Origin: Actinomycetales bacterium UBA1383
GTDB taxonomy: Bacteria; Actinomycetota; Actinomycetes; Actinomycetales; Actinomycetaceae
Assembly (NCBI GenBank): GCA_002305415.1
Contig: DBQX01000132.1
Location: 1 to 21,174 of the forward strand
DNA length: 21,174 bases
Direction: 5' to 3'
Below, piece by piece: positions 1-8,315 of this stretch. Position 1 is the first letter of the stretch. Each line of letters opens with the position of its first letter. A program made the position numbers and the translations under genes. Below the pieces are notes generated by a model, which saw only the letters and a program-made list of their open reading frames with translations, did no database searches and was not told the origin of the DNA.

Positions 1-101
1 CAGTGCGCGCCCACCCCGCGGCCCCTCCCCACCTGCGTCCCCAACCGACGGTTACCACGGGTCCAATCCGTCAGTAAGCGCCCTCAGTGCGCGCCCACCC
101 C
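1..101. repeat. Short intergenic direct repeats
   Basis: The 17-mer CAGTGCGCGCCCACCCC occurs at 1-17 and again, identically, at 85-101. A diverged 13-bp copy of its left part (TCAGTAAGCGCCC, 71-83) lies directly before the second copy (TCAGTGCGCGCCC, 84-96), giving a near-tandem pair with two mismatches. No gene is visible in 1-171, and the first copy starts at the window edge, so the array may extend to the left. The repeats could be a dispersed intergenic element of this genome or remains of a larger array; their function is unknown. Confidence 0.6.
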
Positions 102-122
102 ACCCGTCGGGGAGCGCACGCG

Positions 123-161
123 GCGGCGGCCCCGCCTCCACGAGGGAGTCGGGGCCGCCGC
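123..161 (-). terminator. Terminator hairpin after the 5'-nucleotidase gene
   Basis: A perfect 12-bp inverted repeat (GCGGCGGCCCCG at 123-134 against 150-161) has a 15-nt loop and begins about 11 bp beyond the nucleotidase stop codon. No U-tract follows, which is common for GC-rich actinobacterial terminators. The stem and its position directly after a stop codon support termination. Confidence 0.75.
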
Positions 162-171
162 GCTGTGGGTG

Positions 172-2163
172 TCAGAAGGTGATGTTGGTGTAGCCGTCGT
201 TGGTGACGATGGTGATCGGCGAATCCGCCGTCACACCAGCCGGTACCACGAAGGTGATGGTCGCCTGCCCGGTCATGTCCACGAGGGAGCGGACGTCGGC
301 GTCGATGGCGGTCTCCGTGTCCACCTCGTTGTCCACGGCAGCCTCCCCGACCAGGGCGCCGTCGATGAGGAGCTGCACCGTCGCCGGCATGGGCTCCTCC
401 GCGACGTTGGTGAGCGCAAGCGACGAGATCGAGGCCGTCACCGTGGTGCCGGGCACCAGCGGAGCGGAGAGGGCGAGCCCCACGCTGTGCTGGACGTAGT
501 CCGGGTCGGCCGAGCCCATGGCCTTGAAGTAGTCGAGGAGCGACTGCAGGTCGATGATGCCGGTGTCCACCGAGTTGGCGCCCTCGGTCAGCACCGTGAA
601 GTCGTCCCCTCCTTCAAGCAGGAAGGAGTTGGCGGCGACGGTGTAGGTCGCGGCCGGGTCGATCGGCACCCCATCGATGAAGATCTCCATGACCCGGTCG
701 TACTGCGGCCGCGTCGGGTCGAACACGTAGGAGACGTTCGCCGAGAGACCGAGCCGGAGCATCGGGCGGCTGGCCCCGTCCTGCCACTGCTGCTCGAGCA
801 GCGTGTCGACCTGGGCGCCGGTCAGGTCCACCGTTCCCATGGTGTTCCCGAAGGGCTGGACGGTGAACGCCTCGGCGTAGGTGACCGCGCCGTCGACGTT
901 GAGGGGGTTGGTGGAGGTGTCTCCGGCGTACACGAGATCCGCGCGGATACCGCCCGGGTTGATGATCCCGAAGTCGGCGCCCGTGATCTGGTCGCCCTGC
1001 CACAACGCGACACCGGCGAGGAAGTCACCGATGGAGGACTCGTGCCCGCGGGTACCCCCGACAGGCCGCAGCAGGTCATTGGAGATGGAGCCGACCACGG
1101 CCTTGCCGGCCTCGGCGGCGGCTGCCAGAGCCGCCTCCTGGATGGCGAGCACCTCGGGCGTGGCCTTCTCCACGAACGGGACGCCCGCCGCATCCACACC
1201 CTCGGTCTCGATGTTCTCGACGACGTCGTAGGCCAGCGTGTCGGCCTTCCGGTCGTAGGTGAGCCGCAGGTGGGCGACGGTGCCGCCCGCGTTCTGGCCT
1301 TCGACCAGCGGGATGTCGACGCCGTCGGCCCGCATGACGGACGTGACGATCGGGTCGTGGGTGTGGCCGCTGAGGGCGGCGTCGACGTTCGCGGAGAACG
1401 TGCACTGGGCGAGGTCGGCGTGGCCGTAGTGGCTGAGGGCGATGACGATGTCGGCCTCGCCGTTGTTGACACGTCCGTCACTGAGCCGGTCCGCGTACAT
1501 GTTCGTGGCGGTGCAGGGGTCACCGACCGTGATGCCTTCGATGCCGCCCGGGCTCACCAGCGAGGGCAGCTCGGGGGTGAGGGTGCCGATGAAGGCGACC
1601 GTCACGCCGGCACCACCCGTGAGGCGGTGGATCATGTACGGCGGCAGCTCGGGCGTCCCGCTGATGTTGGCCCCGAGGTAGTCGAAGTCCGCGAGCGGCA
1701 ACACCCGGTCGCGGAGGTCGAGCCAGCCCTTGTCGAACTCGTGGTTGCCGGTGTTGGAGACGACCAGGTCCATCGCGTTCAGCAGCTCGATGGTGGGCAC
1801 GTCCTCGAGGACCGCGGACTCGAAGGCGGAGCCGCCGATCGAGTCGCCGTTGGCGACGAAGATGGTGTTGCGGTTCTGGGCACGCAGCGTCTCGAGGACG
1901 CCGCTCACGCCCAGGACACCACCGTTCGTCACGACGCCGCTGCTGTTCTTGACCGGCACGAGCTGGCCGTGGAAGTCGGTGATCGAGGCGATGTCGAAGG
2001 TCACAGCCTGCCCGGGCGGCCCCACGGGGCGCTTGGCGACGGAACTGGAGGTGTCCGACGGAGCGGAGTCGTTCTTCGCGACGGCGGGCACTGCCGCCGC
2101 GACGCTCATCAGGGCGAGCGCGCCGATTGCGGCGACCGACCTGAGGGGGCGAGTGGGTCTCAT
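172..2163 (-). CDS. Secreted 5'-nucleotidase / metallophosphatase (UshA-like)
   Basis: The 663-residue product is a two-domain 5'-nucleotidase that would release phosphate and nucleosides from extracellular nucleotides. Residues 1-29 look like a signal peptide (MRPTRPLR, hydrophobic core, AVPAVA), and no LPXTG or other wall anchor is visible at the C-terminus. The calcineurin-like metallophosphatase domain carries DFHG (63-66), NGDS (105-108), GNHE (139-142), SHYGHAD (244-250) and GHTHD (266-270). The C-terminal nucleotidase domain has NPGGIRADL (402-410) and FLLEGGDDF (514-522). Residues about 570-663 form an extra, probably Ig-like beta domain. The ATG at 2163 is preferred because GGAAG precedes it and it starts the signal peptide cleanly; an upstream in-frame GTG at 2196 would add 11 charged residues. 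It is transcribed in the same direction as gdhA but has its own promoter candidate. The exact substrate is not determined. Confidence 0.93.
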   Translation of the reverse strand: MRPTRPLRSVAAIGALALMSVAAAVPAVAKNDSAPSDTSSSVAKRPVGPPGQAVTFDIASITDFHGQLVPVKNSSGVVTNGGVLGVSGVLETLRAQNRNTIFVANGDSIGGSAFESAVLEDVPTIELLNAMDLVVSNTGNHEFDKGWLDLRDRVLPLADFDYLGANISGTPELPPYMIHRLTGGAGVTVAFIGTLTPELPSLVSPGGIEGITVGDPCTATNMYADRLSDGRVNNGEADIVIALSHYGHADLAQCTFSANVDAALSGHTHDPIVTSVMRADGVDIPLVEGQNAGGTVAHLRLTYDRKADTLAYDVVENIETEGVDAAGVPFVEKATPEVLAIQEAALAAAAEAGKAVVGSISNDLLRPVGGTRGHESSIGDFLAGVALWQGDQITGADFGIINPGGIRADLVYAGDTSTNPLNVDGAVTYAEAFTVQPFGNTMGTVDLTGAQVDTLLEQQWQDGASRPMLRLGLSANVSYVFDPTRPQYDRVMEIFIDGVPIDPAATYTVAANSFLLEGGDDFTVLTEGANSVDTGIIDLQSLLDYFKAMGSADPDYVQHSVGLALSAPLVPGTTVTASISSLALTNVAEEPMPATVQLLIDGALVGEAAVDNEVDTETAIDADVRSLVDMTGQATITFVVPAGVTADSPITIVTNDGYTNITF

Positions 2164-2196
2164 TCGTCTTCCTTCTGGGAACGGGTGTGCATGCAC

Positions 2197-2236
2197 GGTG
2201 TGACGCCGCGGACTGCGATGTGCGCGGTGTCACACC
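2197..2236. promoter_or_regulatory. 14-bp inverted repeat in the nucleotidase leader
   Basis: GGTGTGACGCCGCG (2197-2210) pairs with 2223-2236 with 13 of 14 positions matching, separated by 12 nt. It lies just downstream of the -10-like TAGGTT (minus strand, 2239-2244), so it covers the predicted transcription start and the first part of the leader. The outer GTGTGAC/GTCACAC halves resemble a dimeric repressor or CRP-family site, but the spacing differs from the usual CRP layout. It could equally act as an RNA hairpin. Confidence 0.5.
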
Positions 2237-2238
2237 CC

Positions 2239-2244
2239 AACCTA
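2239..2244 (-). promoter_or_regulatory. Putative -10 of the 5'-nucleotidase gene
   Basis: Reading the minus strand, TAGGTT fits the actinobacterial TANNNT -10 pattern. It would give a leader of about 68 nt before the ATG at 2163. No convincing -35 is seen. Confidence 0.4.
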
Positions 2245-2325
2245 ACCCTCCGGGCCCCATCCACGCGACTGTCCGGCTGCCCCGGTCACACAATCTCCAC
2301 CGTCGTTCGGCAGTCGCACGGCGAA

Positions 2326-2369
2326 CCGGGCGCCGCACCCGAGCCCCCAGACAGGCGATCGGCGCCCGG
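2326..2369 (-). terminator. Terminator-like hairpin after gdhA
   Basis: A perfect 10-bp inverted repeat (CCGGGCGCCG at 2326-2335 against 2360-2369) has a 24-nt loop. It starts about 32 bp past the gdhA stop and has no U-tract. It would separate the purL-gdhA transcript from the nucleotidase gene. Confidence 0.5.
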
Positions 2370-2401
2370 CCGGAGCCGGACGCCGTTCGTCAGACGTCGC
2401 C

Positions 2402-3742
2402 TCAGATGATGCCCTGGGCCACCATCGCGTCCGCCACCTGCAGGAAGCCGGAGACGTTGGCGCCGAACACGTAGTCGCCGGGCCGGTCGTACTCGCGGGC
2501 GGTGTCCGCGCAGCGGTCGTGGATGGAGTCCATGATCTCCTGGAGCCGGGCCTCGGTCTTGTCGAAGGACCAGCGCTCCCGGGAGGCGTTCTGCTGCATC
2601 TCGAGGGCCGAGGTGGCCACCCCACCGGCGTTGGCGGCCTTGCCGGGGCCGAACAGCACACCCGCCTGCTGGAGGTACTCGGTGGCGTCCGGCTCGGTGG
2701 GCATGTTGGCTCCCTCGGCCACGGCGAGCACGCCGTTGCGCACCAGGGTCTTGGCATCCTCGAGGTTCAGTTCGTTCTGGGTGGCCGAGGGCAGCGCCAC
2801 GGTGCAGGGCACGTCCCAGATCGAACCCGACGTGGAGTAGGTGGCCGACGAGCGCGCCTGTGCGTACTCGCTGATCCGCCCGCGCCGGACCTCCTTGATC
2901 TCCTGGATGAGGGCGAGGTCGAGCCCTGCCTCGTCCACCACGAAACCCGAGGAATCGGAGCACGCGACGACGGTCGCGCCGAGCTGCTGTGCCTTCTGGA
3001 TGGCGTAGATCGCCACGTTGCCGGAGCCGGACACCACGACGCGCTGGCCCTCCATGCCCTGCCCGATCTGCTGCAGCATGCGCTCGGTGAACATGACGAG
3101 GCCGTATCCGGTCGCCTCGGTGCGCGCGAGCGAACCGCCCCACGCGACTCCCTTGCCCGTCAGCACGCCGGCCTCGTACCGGTTCGACAGGCGCCGGTAC
3201 TGGCCGTACAGGAAGCCGATCTCGCGACCGCCGACTCCGATGTCCCCGGCGGGCACGTCGGTGTCGTCACCGATGTGGCGCCACAGCCCGGTCATGAAGG
3301 ACTGGCAGAAGCGCATGACCTCGTTGTCCGACTTGCCGTGCGGGTCGAAGTCCGAGCCACCCTTGCCACCGCCGATGCCGAGCCCGGTGAGGGAGTTCTT
3401 GAAGATCTGCTCGAAGCCCAGGAACTTGATGATGCCGCGGTTGACGGAGGGGTGGAAGCGCAGGCCACCCTTGTAGGGGCCGAGCGCCGAGTTGAACTGG
3501 ACGCGGTAGCCGCGGTTGATCTGGACCCTGCCGCGGTCGTCCACCCAGGGGATCCGGAAGATGATCTGCCGCTCGGGTTCCACGAGCCGCTCGAGGAGGG
3601 CGACCTCCTGGTACTCGGGGTGCCGCTCGACGACCTGCTCGAGCGAGTCGAGCACCTCGTGGACGGCCTGGTGGAACTCCTTCTCACCGGGGTTCTTGGC
3701 AAGGACGTGCTCGTAGACGGACTCGATGTAGGTGTTGCTCAT
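2402..3742 (-). CDS. gdhA: NADP-type glutamate dehydrogenase
   Basis: This cytoplasmic enzyme catalyses reductive amination of 2-oxoglutarate to glutamate with ammonium. The product has 446 residues, the usual length of hexameric bacterial GdhA. Visible landmarks are the substrate-binding segment YKGGLRFHP (90-98, Lys91), GGGKGGSDFDP (124-134, Lys127), PAGDIGVGGREIG (164-176, catalytic Asp167) and the dinucleotide loop SGSGNVA (238-244). CSDSSG (261-266) at the end of the second beta strand is typical of NADP-preferring enzymes. The ATG at 3742 follows GAGGA with normal spacing; a GTG four codons upstream is less likely. The gene starts 15 bp after the purL stop with no promoter-like sequence between, so it is probably read through from purL. 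This is an unusual partner for purL, though sensible because PurL consumes glutamine and releases glutamate. Confidence 0.97.
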   Translation of the reverse strand: MSNTYIESVYEHVLAKNPGEKEFHQAVHEVLDSLEQVVERHPEYQEVALLERLVEPERQIIFRIPWVDDRGRVQINRGYRVQFNSALGPYKGGLRFHPSVNRGIIKFLGFEQIFKNSLTGLGIGGGKGGSDFDPHGKSDNEVMRFCQSFMTGLWRHIGDDTDVPAGDIGVGGREIGFLYGQYRRLSNRYEAGVLTGKGVAWGGSLARTEATGYGLVMFTERMLQQIGQGMEGQRVVVSGSGNVAIYAIQKAQQLGATVVACSDSSGFVVDEAGLDLALIQEIKEVRRGRISEYAQARSSATYSTSGSIWDVPCTVALPSATQNELNLEDAKTLVRNGVLAVAEGANMPTEPDATEYLQQAGVLFGPGKAANAGGVATSALEMQQNASRERWSFDKTEARLQEIMDSIHDRCADTAREYDRPGDYVFGANVSGFLQVADAMVAQGII

Positions 3743-3757
3743 GGGATTCCTCACGGG

Positions 3758-6061
3758 TCAGGAGGTCGGAGACTGGAAGTGGTGCCGGAGCGTCGCCTCG
3801 CTCGCGGCGCGGAGTTCGCGAAGGTCGAAGTTCCCGACCTCCGCGATGACCAGGGCGTCACCGCCCGTGGTACCGATCCGCAGTGCCTGGACGTCGTGCT
3901 TCGCGGCGAGGCCCTCGAGCCCCAGCGAATCCTGCTCGTCGACCACGACGAGCGCACGCGCCCCCGATTCGGAGAAGAGAACGGTGGCGAGGTCCACGCC
4001 GTCCCGTTCGCAGGCCTCCGTGAGTTCGACGTGCGCGCCCACGAGGAACCGCAGCGCGCCGTCGACCACCGCCTGGGCCAACCCGCCCGCGCTCAGGTCA
4101 TGGGACGCGCGCGAGAGGCTCTGGGTGGCGGCGTCGACGAGCACCTCGGAGAGGTCACGCTCGGCGTCGAAGTCCACTCGCGGCGGCAGCCCGCCGAGGT
4201 GGCCGTGGATGACGTCCGCCCACACGGAGCCGGACAGCTCGGGATAGGTGCGCCCGAGCAGGTAGATCGCCTGTCCCTCGTCGTGCCACCCCGAGGGCAC
4301 GGCCCGCGAGACGTCGTCGACGACGCCGAGCACTCCGACGACGGGCGTCGGGTTGATCGACGAGTCGATTCGCCCGGGCTCGCCCGTGGAGTTGTAGAGG
4401 GAGACGTTGCCGCCGGTGACCGGGATCTCCAGCTCCTGGCAGCCGTCCGCGAGGCCGGTGATCGCCTGCACCAGCTGCCACATCGCGTCCGGGTCCTCGG
4501 GGGAACCGAAGTTGAGGCAGTCGGTGACGGCGAGCGGCCGGGCACCCACGGTCGAGACGTTGCGGTAGGCCTCCGCGAGGGCCTGCTGGGCACCCGTGTA
4601 CGGGTCCAGCTTCGTGAACCGGCCGTTGGCATCGGTCGCGAGCGCGACCCCCAGCCCGCTCACCTCGTCGACGCGGACCACGCCGGCGTCGTCGGGCTGT
4701 GCGAGGGCGGTGTTGCCCTGGACGTACCGGTCGTACTGGTCGGTCACCCACGCCTTCGACGCCCCGGCCGGGGAAGTGACCACCTCGAGCACCTGGGCCC
4801 GCAGCTCCGCGGCGGTGGTGGGCCGCTCCAGGGCCTCGGCGGCGTCGGCGTTGAGCGCGTCCTGCCAGGCGGGACGCCGGTAGGGACGGTCGTAGGTCGG
4901 CCCGACGGCGACGGTGTCCGGGTCGACGTCGACGATCCGGTGGCCGTGGTGGTCGATCGTGAGGCGCCGGCTGTCGTTGACCTCGCCGATGACGGCCGTC
5001 TCGACGTCCCACTTCCGGCAGATCTCGAGGAAGCGGTCCAGCATGGCGGGGGTGACGATCGCCATCATCCGCTCCTGGGACTCGCTCATGAGGATCTCGC
5101 CCGCGGTGAGGGAGTCGTCGCGCAGCAGGACCTCCTCGAGGTGGACGTGCATGCCGCACCCGCCGTTGGAGGCGAGCTCGGAGGTGGCGCAGGAGATCCC
5201 GGCGGCGCCGAGGTCCTGGATCCCCTCGACCACCCCGGCGTGGAACAGCTCGAGGCAGCACTCGATGAGGACCTTCTCCATGAAGGGGTCGCCCACCTGC
5301 ACGGCGGGCCGCTTGGTGGGCCCGCCCTCCTCGAAGGTCTCCGAGGCGAGGATCGAGGCCCCGCCGATCCCGTCCCCGCCCGTCCGGGCGCCGAACAGGA
5401 CCACCTTGTTGCCGGCGCCCGAACCCTTCGCGAGGTGGATGTCCTCACGGCGCAGCACGCCCAGGCACAGGGCGTTGACCAGAGGATTCGACTGGTAGGA
5501 CGGGTCGAACTCGGTCTCGCCGCCGATGTTGGGGAGCCCGAGGCAGTTGGCGTACCCGCCCACCCCCGCGACGACGCCATGCACCACGCGCGCCGTGTCC
5601 GGGTGGTCGATCGCGCCGAAGCGCAGCTGGTCCATCACCGCGACCGGGCGGGCGCCCATCGCGATGATGTCCCGGACGATGCCGCCGACGCCGGTGGCCG
5701 CGCCCTGGTAGGGCTCCACGAAGGAGGGGTGGTTGTGGGACTCGACCTTGAACGTGACCGCCCAGCCGTCGCCGATGTCCACGACGCCGGCGTTCTCGCC
5801 CATGCCGACCAGGAGGTGCGCCCGCATCGCGCGGGTGGTCTTCTCGCCGAACTGGCGGAGGTGGATCTTCGAGGACTTGTACGAGCAGTGCTCGGACCAC
5901 ATCACGGAGTACATCGCCAGCTCGGCCGCCGTGGGGCGCCGGCCAAGGAGCCGGACGATCTCGTCGTACTCGAAGTCCCGCAGGCCAAGATCCCGGTACG
6001 GGAGTTCAACCTCGGGGGTGGCGGCAGCGTTCTCGACGGTGTCCGGCACGGTGTTCCTCAT
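3758..6061 (-). CDS. purL: Phosphoribosylformylglycinamidine synthase, synthetase subunit
   Basis: PurL is the ATP-dependent subunit that turns FGAR into FGAM in de novo purine synthesis, using ammonia delivered by the PurQ glutaminase with PurS as bridge. The 767-residue length identifies the small PurL type, in agreement with separate purQ and purS genes in this window. Motifs include MWSEHCSYK (54-62, catalytic His58), VESHNHPS (106-113), GAATGVGGIVRDI (120-132), DLGAAGISCATSELASNGG, MSESQERMM, VTGGNVSLYN and DLSAGGLAQAV, the two halves reflecting the duplicated AIR-synthase fold. The start is ATG with a G-rich ribosome-binding site (GGGGGATC). It is about 7 kb away from purQ, with a fatty-acid gene cluster in between, and it carries its own promoter candidate. 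gdhA follows after 15 bp instead of purF or purM. Confidence 0.98.
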   Translation of the reverse strand: MRNTVPDTVENAAATPEVELPYRDLGLRDFEYDEIVRLLGRRPTAAELAMYSVMWSEHCSYKSSKIHLRQFGEKTTRAMRAHLLVGMGENAGVVDIGDGWAVTFKVESHNHPSFVEPYQGAATGVGGIVRDIIAMGARPVAVMDQLRFGAIDHPDTARVVHGVVAGVGGYANCLGLPNIGGETEFDPSYQSNPLVNALCLGVLRREDIHLAKGSGAGNKVVLFGARTGGDGIGGASILASETFEEGGPTKRPAVQVGDPFMEKVLIECCLELFHAGVVEGIQDLGAAGISCATSELASNGGCGMHVHLEEVLLRDDSLTAGEILMSESQERMMAIVTPAMLDRFLEICRKWDVETAVIGEVNDSRRLTIDHHGHRIVDVDPDTVAVGPTYDRPYRRPAWQDALNADAAEALERPTTAAELRAQVLEVVTSPAGASKAWVTDQYDRYVQGNTALAQPDDAGVVRVDEVSGLGVALATDANGRFTKLDPYTGAQQALAEAYRNVSTVGARPLAVTDCLNFGSPEDPDAMWQLVQAITGLADGCQELEIPVTGGNVSLYNSTGEPGRIDSSINPTPVVGVLGVVDDVSRAVPSGWHDEGQAIYLLGRTYPELSGSVWADVIHGHLGGLPPRVDFDAERDLSEVLVDAATQSLSRASHDLSAGGLAQAVVDGALRFLVGAHVELTEACERDGVDLATVLFSESGARALVVVDEQDSLGLEGLAAKHDVQALRIGTTGGDALVIAEVGNFDLRELRAASEATLRHHFQSPTS

Positions 6062-6071
6062 TGATCCCCCG

Positions 6072-6111
6072 GGGGCGCTGGGTGGTACGCGGCGATACTA
6101 CCCAGCACCCC
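6072..6111 (-). promoter_or_regulatory. purL promoter overlapped by an inverted repeat
   Basis: GCTGGGTGGTA (6077-6087) faces TACTACCCAGC (6096-6106), matching at 10 of 11 positions with an 8-nt spacer. GGGG/CCCC extends both sides after one mismatch, giving 16-bp arms (6072-6087 and 6096-6111). On the minus strand the right arm contains TAGTAT (6095-6100), a good -10 that would start transcription near 6088 and leave a leader of about 27 nt. The structure could be an operator for a purine regulator, a terminator for the upstream tetR/acyl-CoA oxidase transcript, or both. Confidence 0.5.
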
Positions 6112-6149
6112 GGAGGCCGCTTCGGGCCGTCCGACACGTGATCGGCGCG

Positions 6150-8315
6150 CTACGGGCGGGCCAGGCCGGCCTGCTTCTGCCCCTCGTGCAGCACCTTCTC
6201 GTTGATGGGTTCCTTCCCGGAGGCCCGTTGCAGGCGGGCGTACTCCCGCGCCTCGGCCTGGCGCTCGGCCTCGACGCCGGATGCGATCGCGGCACGCACC
6301 TGCGCGTCGCCGAGCCCGAAGGCCGCGACGAGGTCCAGCGCGTGGGGCCGGAGCCGGACCAGCAGGCGGTTGACGTAGGCGGTGACAGCCTGGGCACGCT
6401 GGGCGGACATCCGTCCGTGGATCAGGTACCACGCCAGGTTCCGCTCGATGAGGCTGAGGCCGTACAGATCCCGGAGCCGGGTGAGGACCCGCCGTGTGGG
6501 CTCGTCGGTCACGCGTGCGAGACCCGCGGTGAACGCCTCCCACTGCAGCAGCTCGGCGTGCGCGCGGGCGGCCTCGATGAGCTCGTCCTGGTGGGCGTTG
6601 AAGATGGCGGCGGCGCGCTCCGCTGGCGCCTTGCGGGCCGCACGCAGCGCGAGGGCCACCTCCTCCACCATCGTCTCGACCCGGTCCTCCAGCAGTTCGC
6701 GCTGCGTGTCCTCGGCGCGCAGGTGCCCCGCGGAGCGGGCGATCGACCCGGTGTCCCGGATGGATTGCGCGGCGCGCCGGAGCGGGGTGCGGTGCAGGGT
6801 CATGTAGGCGGCCCGCTCGGCCACCCACCGGGCGCGGCCGGCGATGTCCACCTTGGCCATGGAGCGGCCGTAGTCGGTGATCAGCCGCTTCCCCACCAGC
6901 TGAAGGAGGACGTTGTTATCCCCCTCGAACGAGACGTACACGTCGAGATCCTGCCGGAGGCCCACCATCCGGTTCTCTGCGATGAAGCCGGCCCCACCGC
7001 ACGCCTCCCGGGACTCCTGCAGCACCTCGAGGGCGAGCCAGGTGTTGACCACCTTGGCGGCCGCCGCCTGGGTCTCCAGGTCCTGCCGGTCCTCGTCGGT
7101 GGCGTGCCGGCCGGAGAACACGTCGTCGAACCGCTCGAGCAGCTCCGCCTGCGCGAAGCTGGCGGCGTACGTGCGCGCCAGGAGCGGCAGGAGGCGGCGC
7201 TGGTGCCGCTGGTAGTCGAGGAGCACGACCTCCTCGTGCTCGTCCGCGCCAGTGAACTGGCGGCGCTCCGAGCCATAGCGGACGGCGATGGCCAGGGCGG
7301 CCTTGCTCGCGACCACCGCGGCACCCGAGAGCGAGACGCGTCCCTGCACGAGGGTCGAGAGCATCGTGAAGAAGCGGCGCCCGGGGGACTCGATCGGTGA
7401 GCTGTAGGTCCCGTCGGGGGCGACGTCGCCGTAGCGGTTGAGGAGGTTCTCCCGGGGAACGCGCACGTGGTCGAACGCGATACGGCCGTTGTCGATGCCG
7501 TTCAGGCCCCCCTTCAGCCCGTCGTCCTCGACCGAGATGCCCGGCAGCAGGCGCAGCGACCCGTTGTCGGCGCGCTCGCGCAACGGGACGAAGAACGCGT
7601 GCACCCCGTGGTTCACGCCCTTCGTCACCAGCTGGGCGAAGACCACGGCGGCATGCCCGTGCAGCGCGGAGTTGCCGATGTACTCCTTCCAGGCGGCGCG
7701 CACCGGGGTGTGGATCACGAACTCACCGGACGCCACGTCGTACTCCGCCGTGGTGAGGACACCGGCCACGTTCGAGCCGTGCCCGATCTCGGTCATGGCG
7801 AAGCATCCCGGCAGGTCGAGGGTGAGGGCCGCGCGCAGCCAGCGGTCATGGTGGGGGCGCGTGCCCAGCTGGTTGATCGCCGAGGCGAACAGGCCCCACT
7901 GGACGCCCGCCTTGATCTGCAGGGACGGATCGAGGAGTACGAGTTCGTCGAAGCCCGCGAGGTATCCACCCGGGTTCTCCGAGCCGCCGACGTACTCGGG
8001 GAAGCCGCGCTCGGGCACCCCGTGGTCACGCAGCAGCGCGAGCTGGCCGAAAACCCGCTCGCGATGCTCCTCCTTCGGGAGGCCCTCGATCTTCCGGAGG
8101 CGCGGGTCCTCGGCGAGCGCGCGCACCGCGCGCCGGATGTCGCGCCACTGGCCGTCGAGGAGGTCACCGAGTGCCCGGACGTCGACCCGTTCGCCCTCGG
8201 GCAGGCGCTGTTCGACGCCGGGGCTCGGGAGCGTCGCGACGTCCAGGGCGCCGGTCGACGCGGGCGTGGTGGCGGACGGGACCGCCGTCGTCGGCGTGGG
8301 CAGCACGTCGGTCAT
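6150..8315 (-). CDS. Acyl-CoA oxidase / dehydrogenase family flavoprotein
   Basis: The predicted 721-residue FAD enzyme introduces the 2,3-trans double bond into acyl-CoA, the first step of beta-oxidation. It resembles peroxisomal-type acyl-CoA oxidases more than short (about 380-residue) dehydrogenases, both in length and in motifs: GCFAMTEIGHGSN (170-182) at the flavin site, RRQF (351-354), EACGGAGF (437-444) and FEGDN (463-467), where Glu464 aligns with the catalytic base. A long helical C-terminal region (about 480-690) matches the oxidase C-terminal domain. Whether it passes electrons to O2 or to ETF cannot be read from sequence. The ATG at 8315 has a near-perfect AGGAGG upstream and overlaps the tetR stop by 4 bp (ATGA), so translation is coupled. 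Residues 1-30 are low-complexity and probably disordered. Confidence 0.9.
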   Translation of the reverse strand: MTDVLPTPTTAVPSATTPASTGALDVATLPSPGVEQRLPEGERVDVRALGDLLDGQWRDIRRAVRALAEDPRLRKIEGLPKEEHRERVFGQLALLRDHGVPERGFPEYVGGSENPGGYLAGFDELVLLDPSLQIKAGVQWGLFASAINQLGTRPHHDRWLRAALTLDLPGCFAMTEIGHGSNVAGVLTTAEYDVASGEFVIHTPVRAAWKEYIGNSALHGHAAVVFAQLVTKGVNHGVHAFFVPLRERADNGSLRLLPGISVEDDGLKGGLNGIDNGRIAFDHVRVPRENLLNRYGDVAPDGTYSSPIESPGRRFFTMLSTLVQGRVSLSGAAVVASKAALAIAVRYGSERRQFTGADEHEEVVLLDYQRHQRRLLPLLARTYAASFAQAELLERFDDVFSGRHATDEDRQDLETQAAAAKVVNTWLALEVLQESREACGGAGFIAENRMVGLRQDLDVYVSFEGDNNVLLQLVGKRLITDYGRSMAKVDIAGRARWVAERAAYMTLHRTPLRRAAQSIRDTGSIARSAGHLRAEDTQRELLEDRVETMVEEVALALRAARKAPAERAAAIFNAHQDELIEAARAHAELLQWEAFTAGLARVTDEPTRRVLTRLRDLYGLSLIERNLAWYLIHGRMSAQRAQAVTAYVNRLLVRLRPHALDLVAAFGLGDAQVRAAIASGVEAERQAEAREYARLQRASGKEPINEKVLHEGQKQAGLARP

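Noticed and set aside
169..2409. Plus-strand open frame of 746 codons opposite the 5'-nucleotidase
   Set aside because: It is an antisense shadow caused by high GC at third positions: Arg/Gly/Val/Asp-rich, no recognisable motif, opposite a gene with a complete motif set.
2519..6064. Plus-strand open frame of 1181 codons opposite purL and gdhA
   Set aside because: It spans two well-identified minus-strand genes and their gap, and its composition (His, Asp, Val, Gly, Arg) is that of reverse-strand GC-rich coding DNA. No signal for a real gene.
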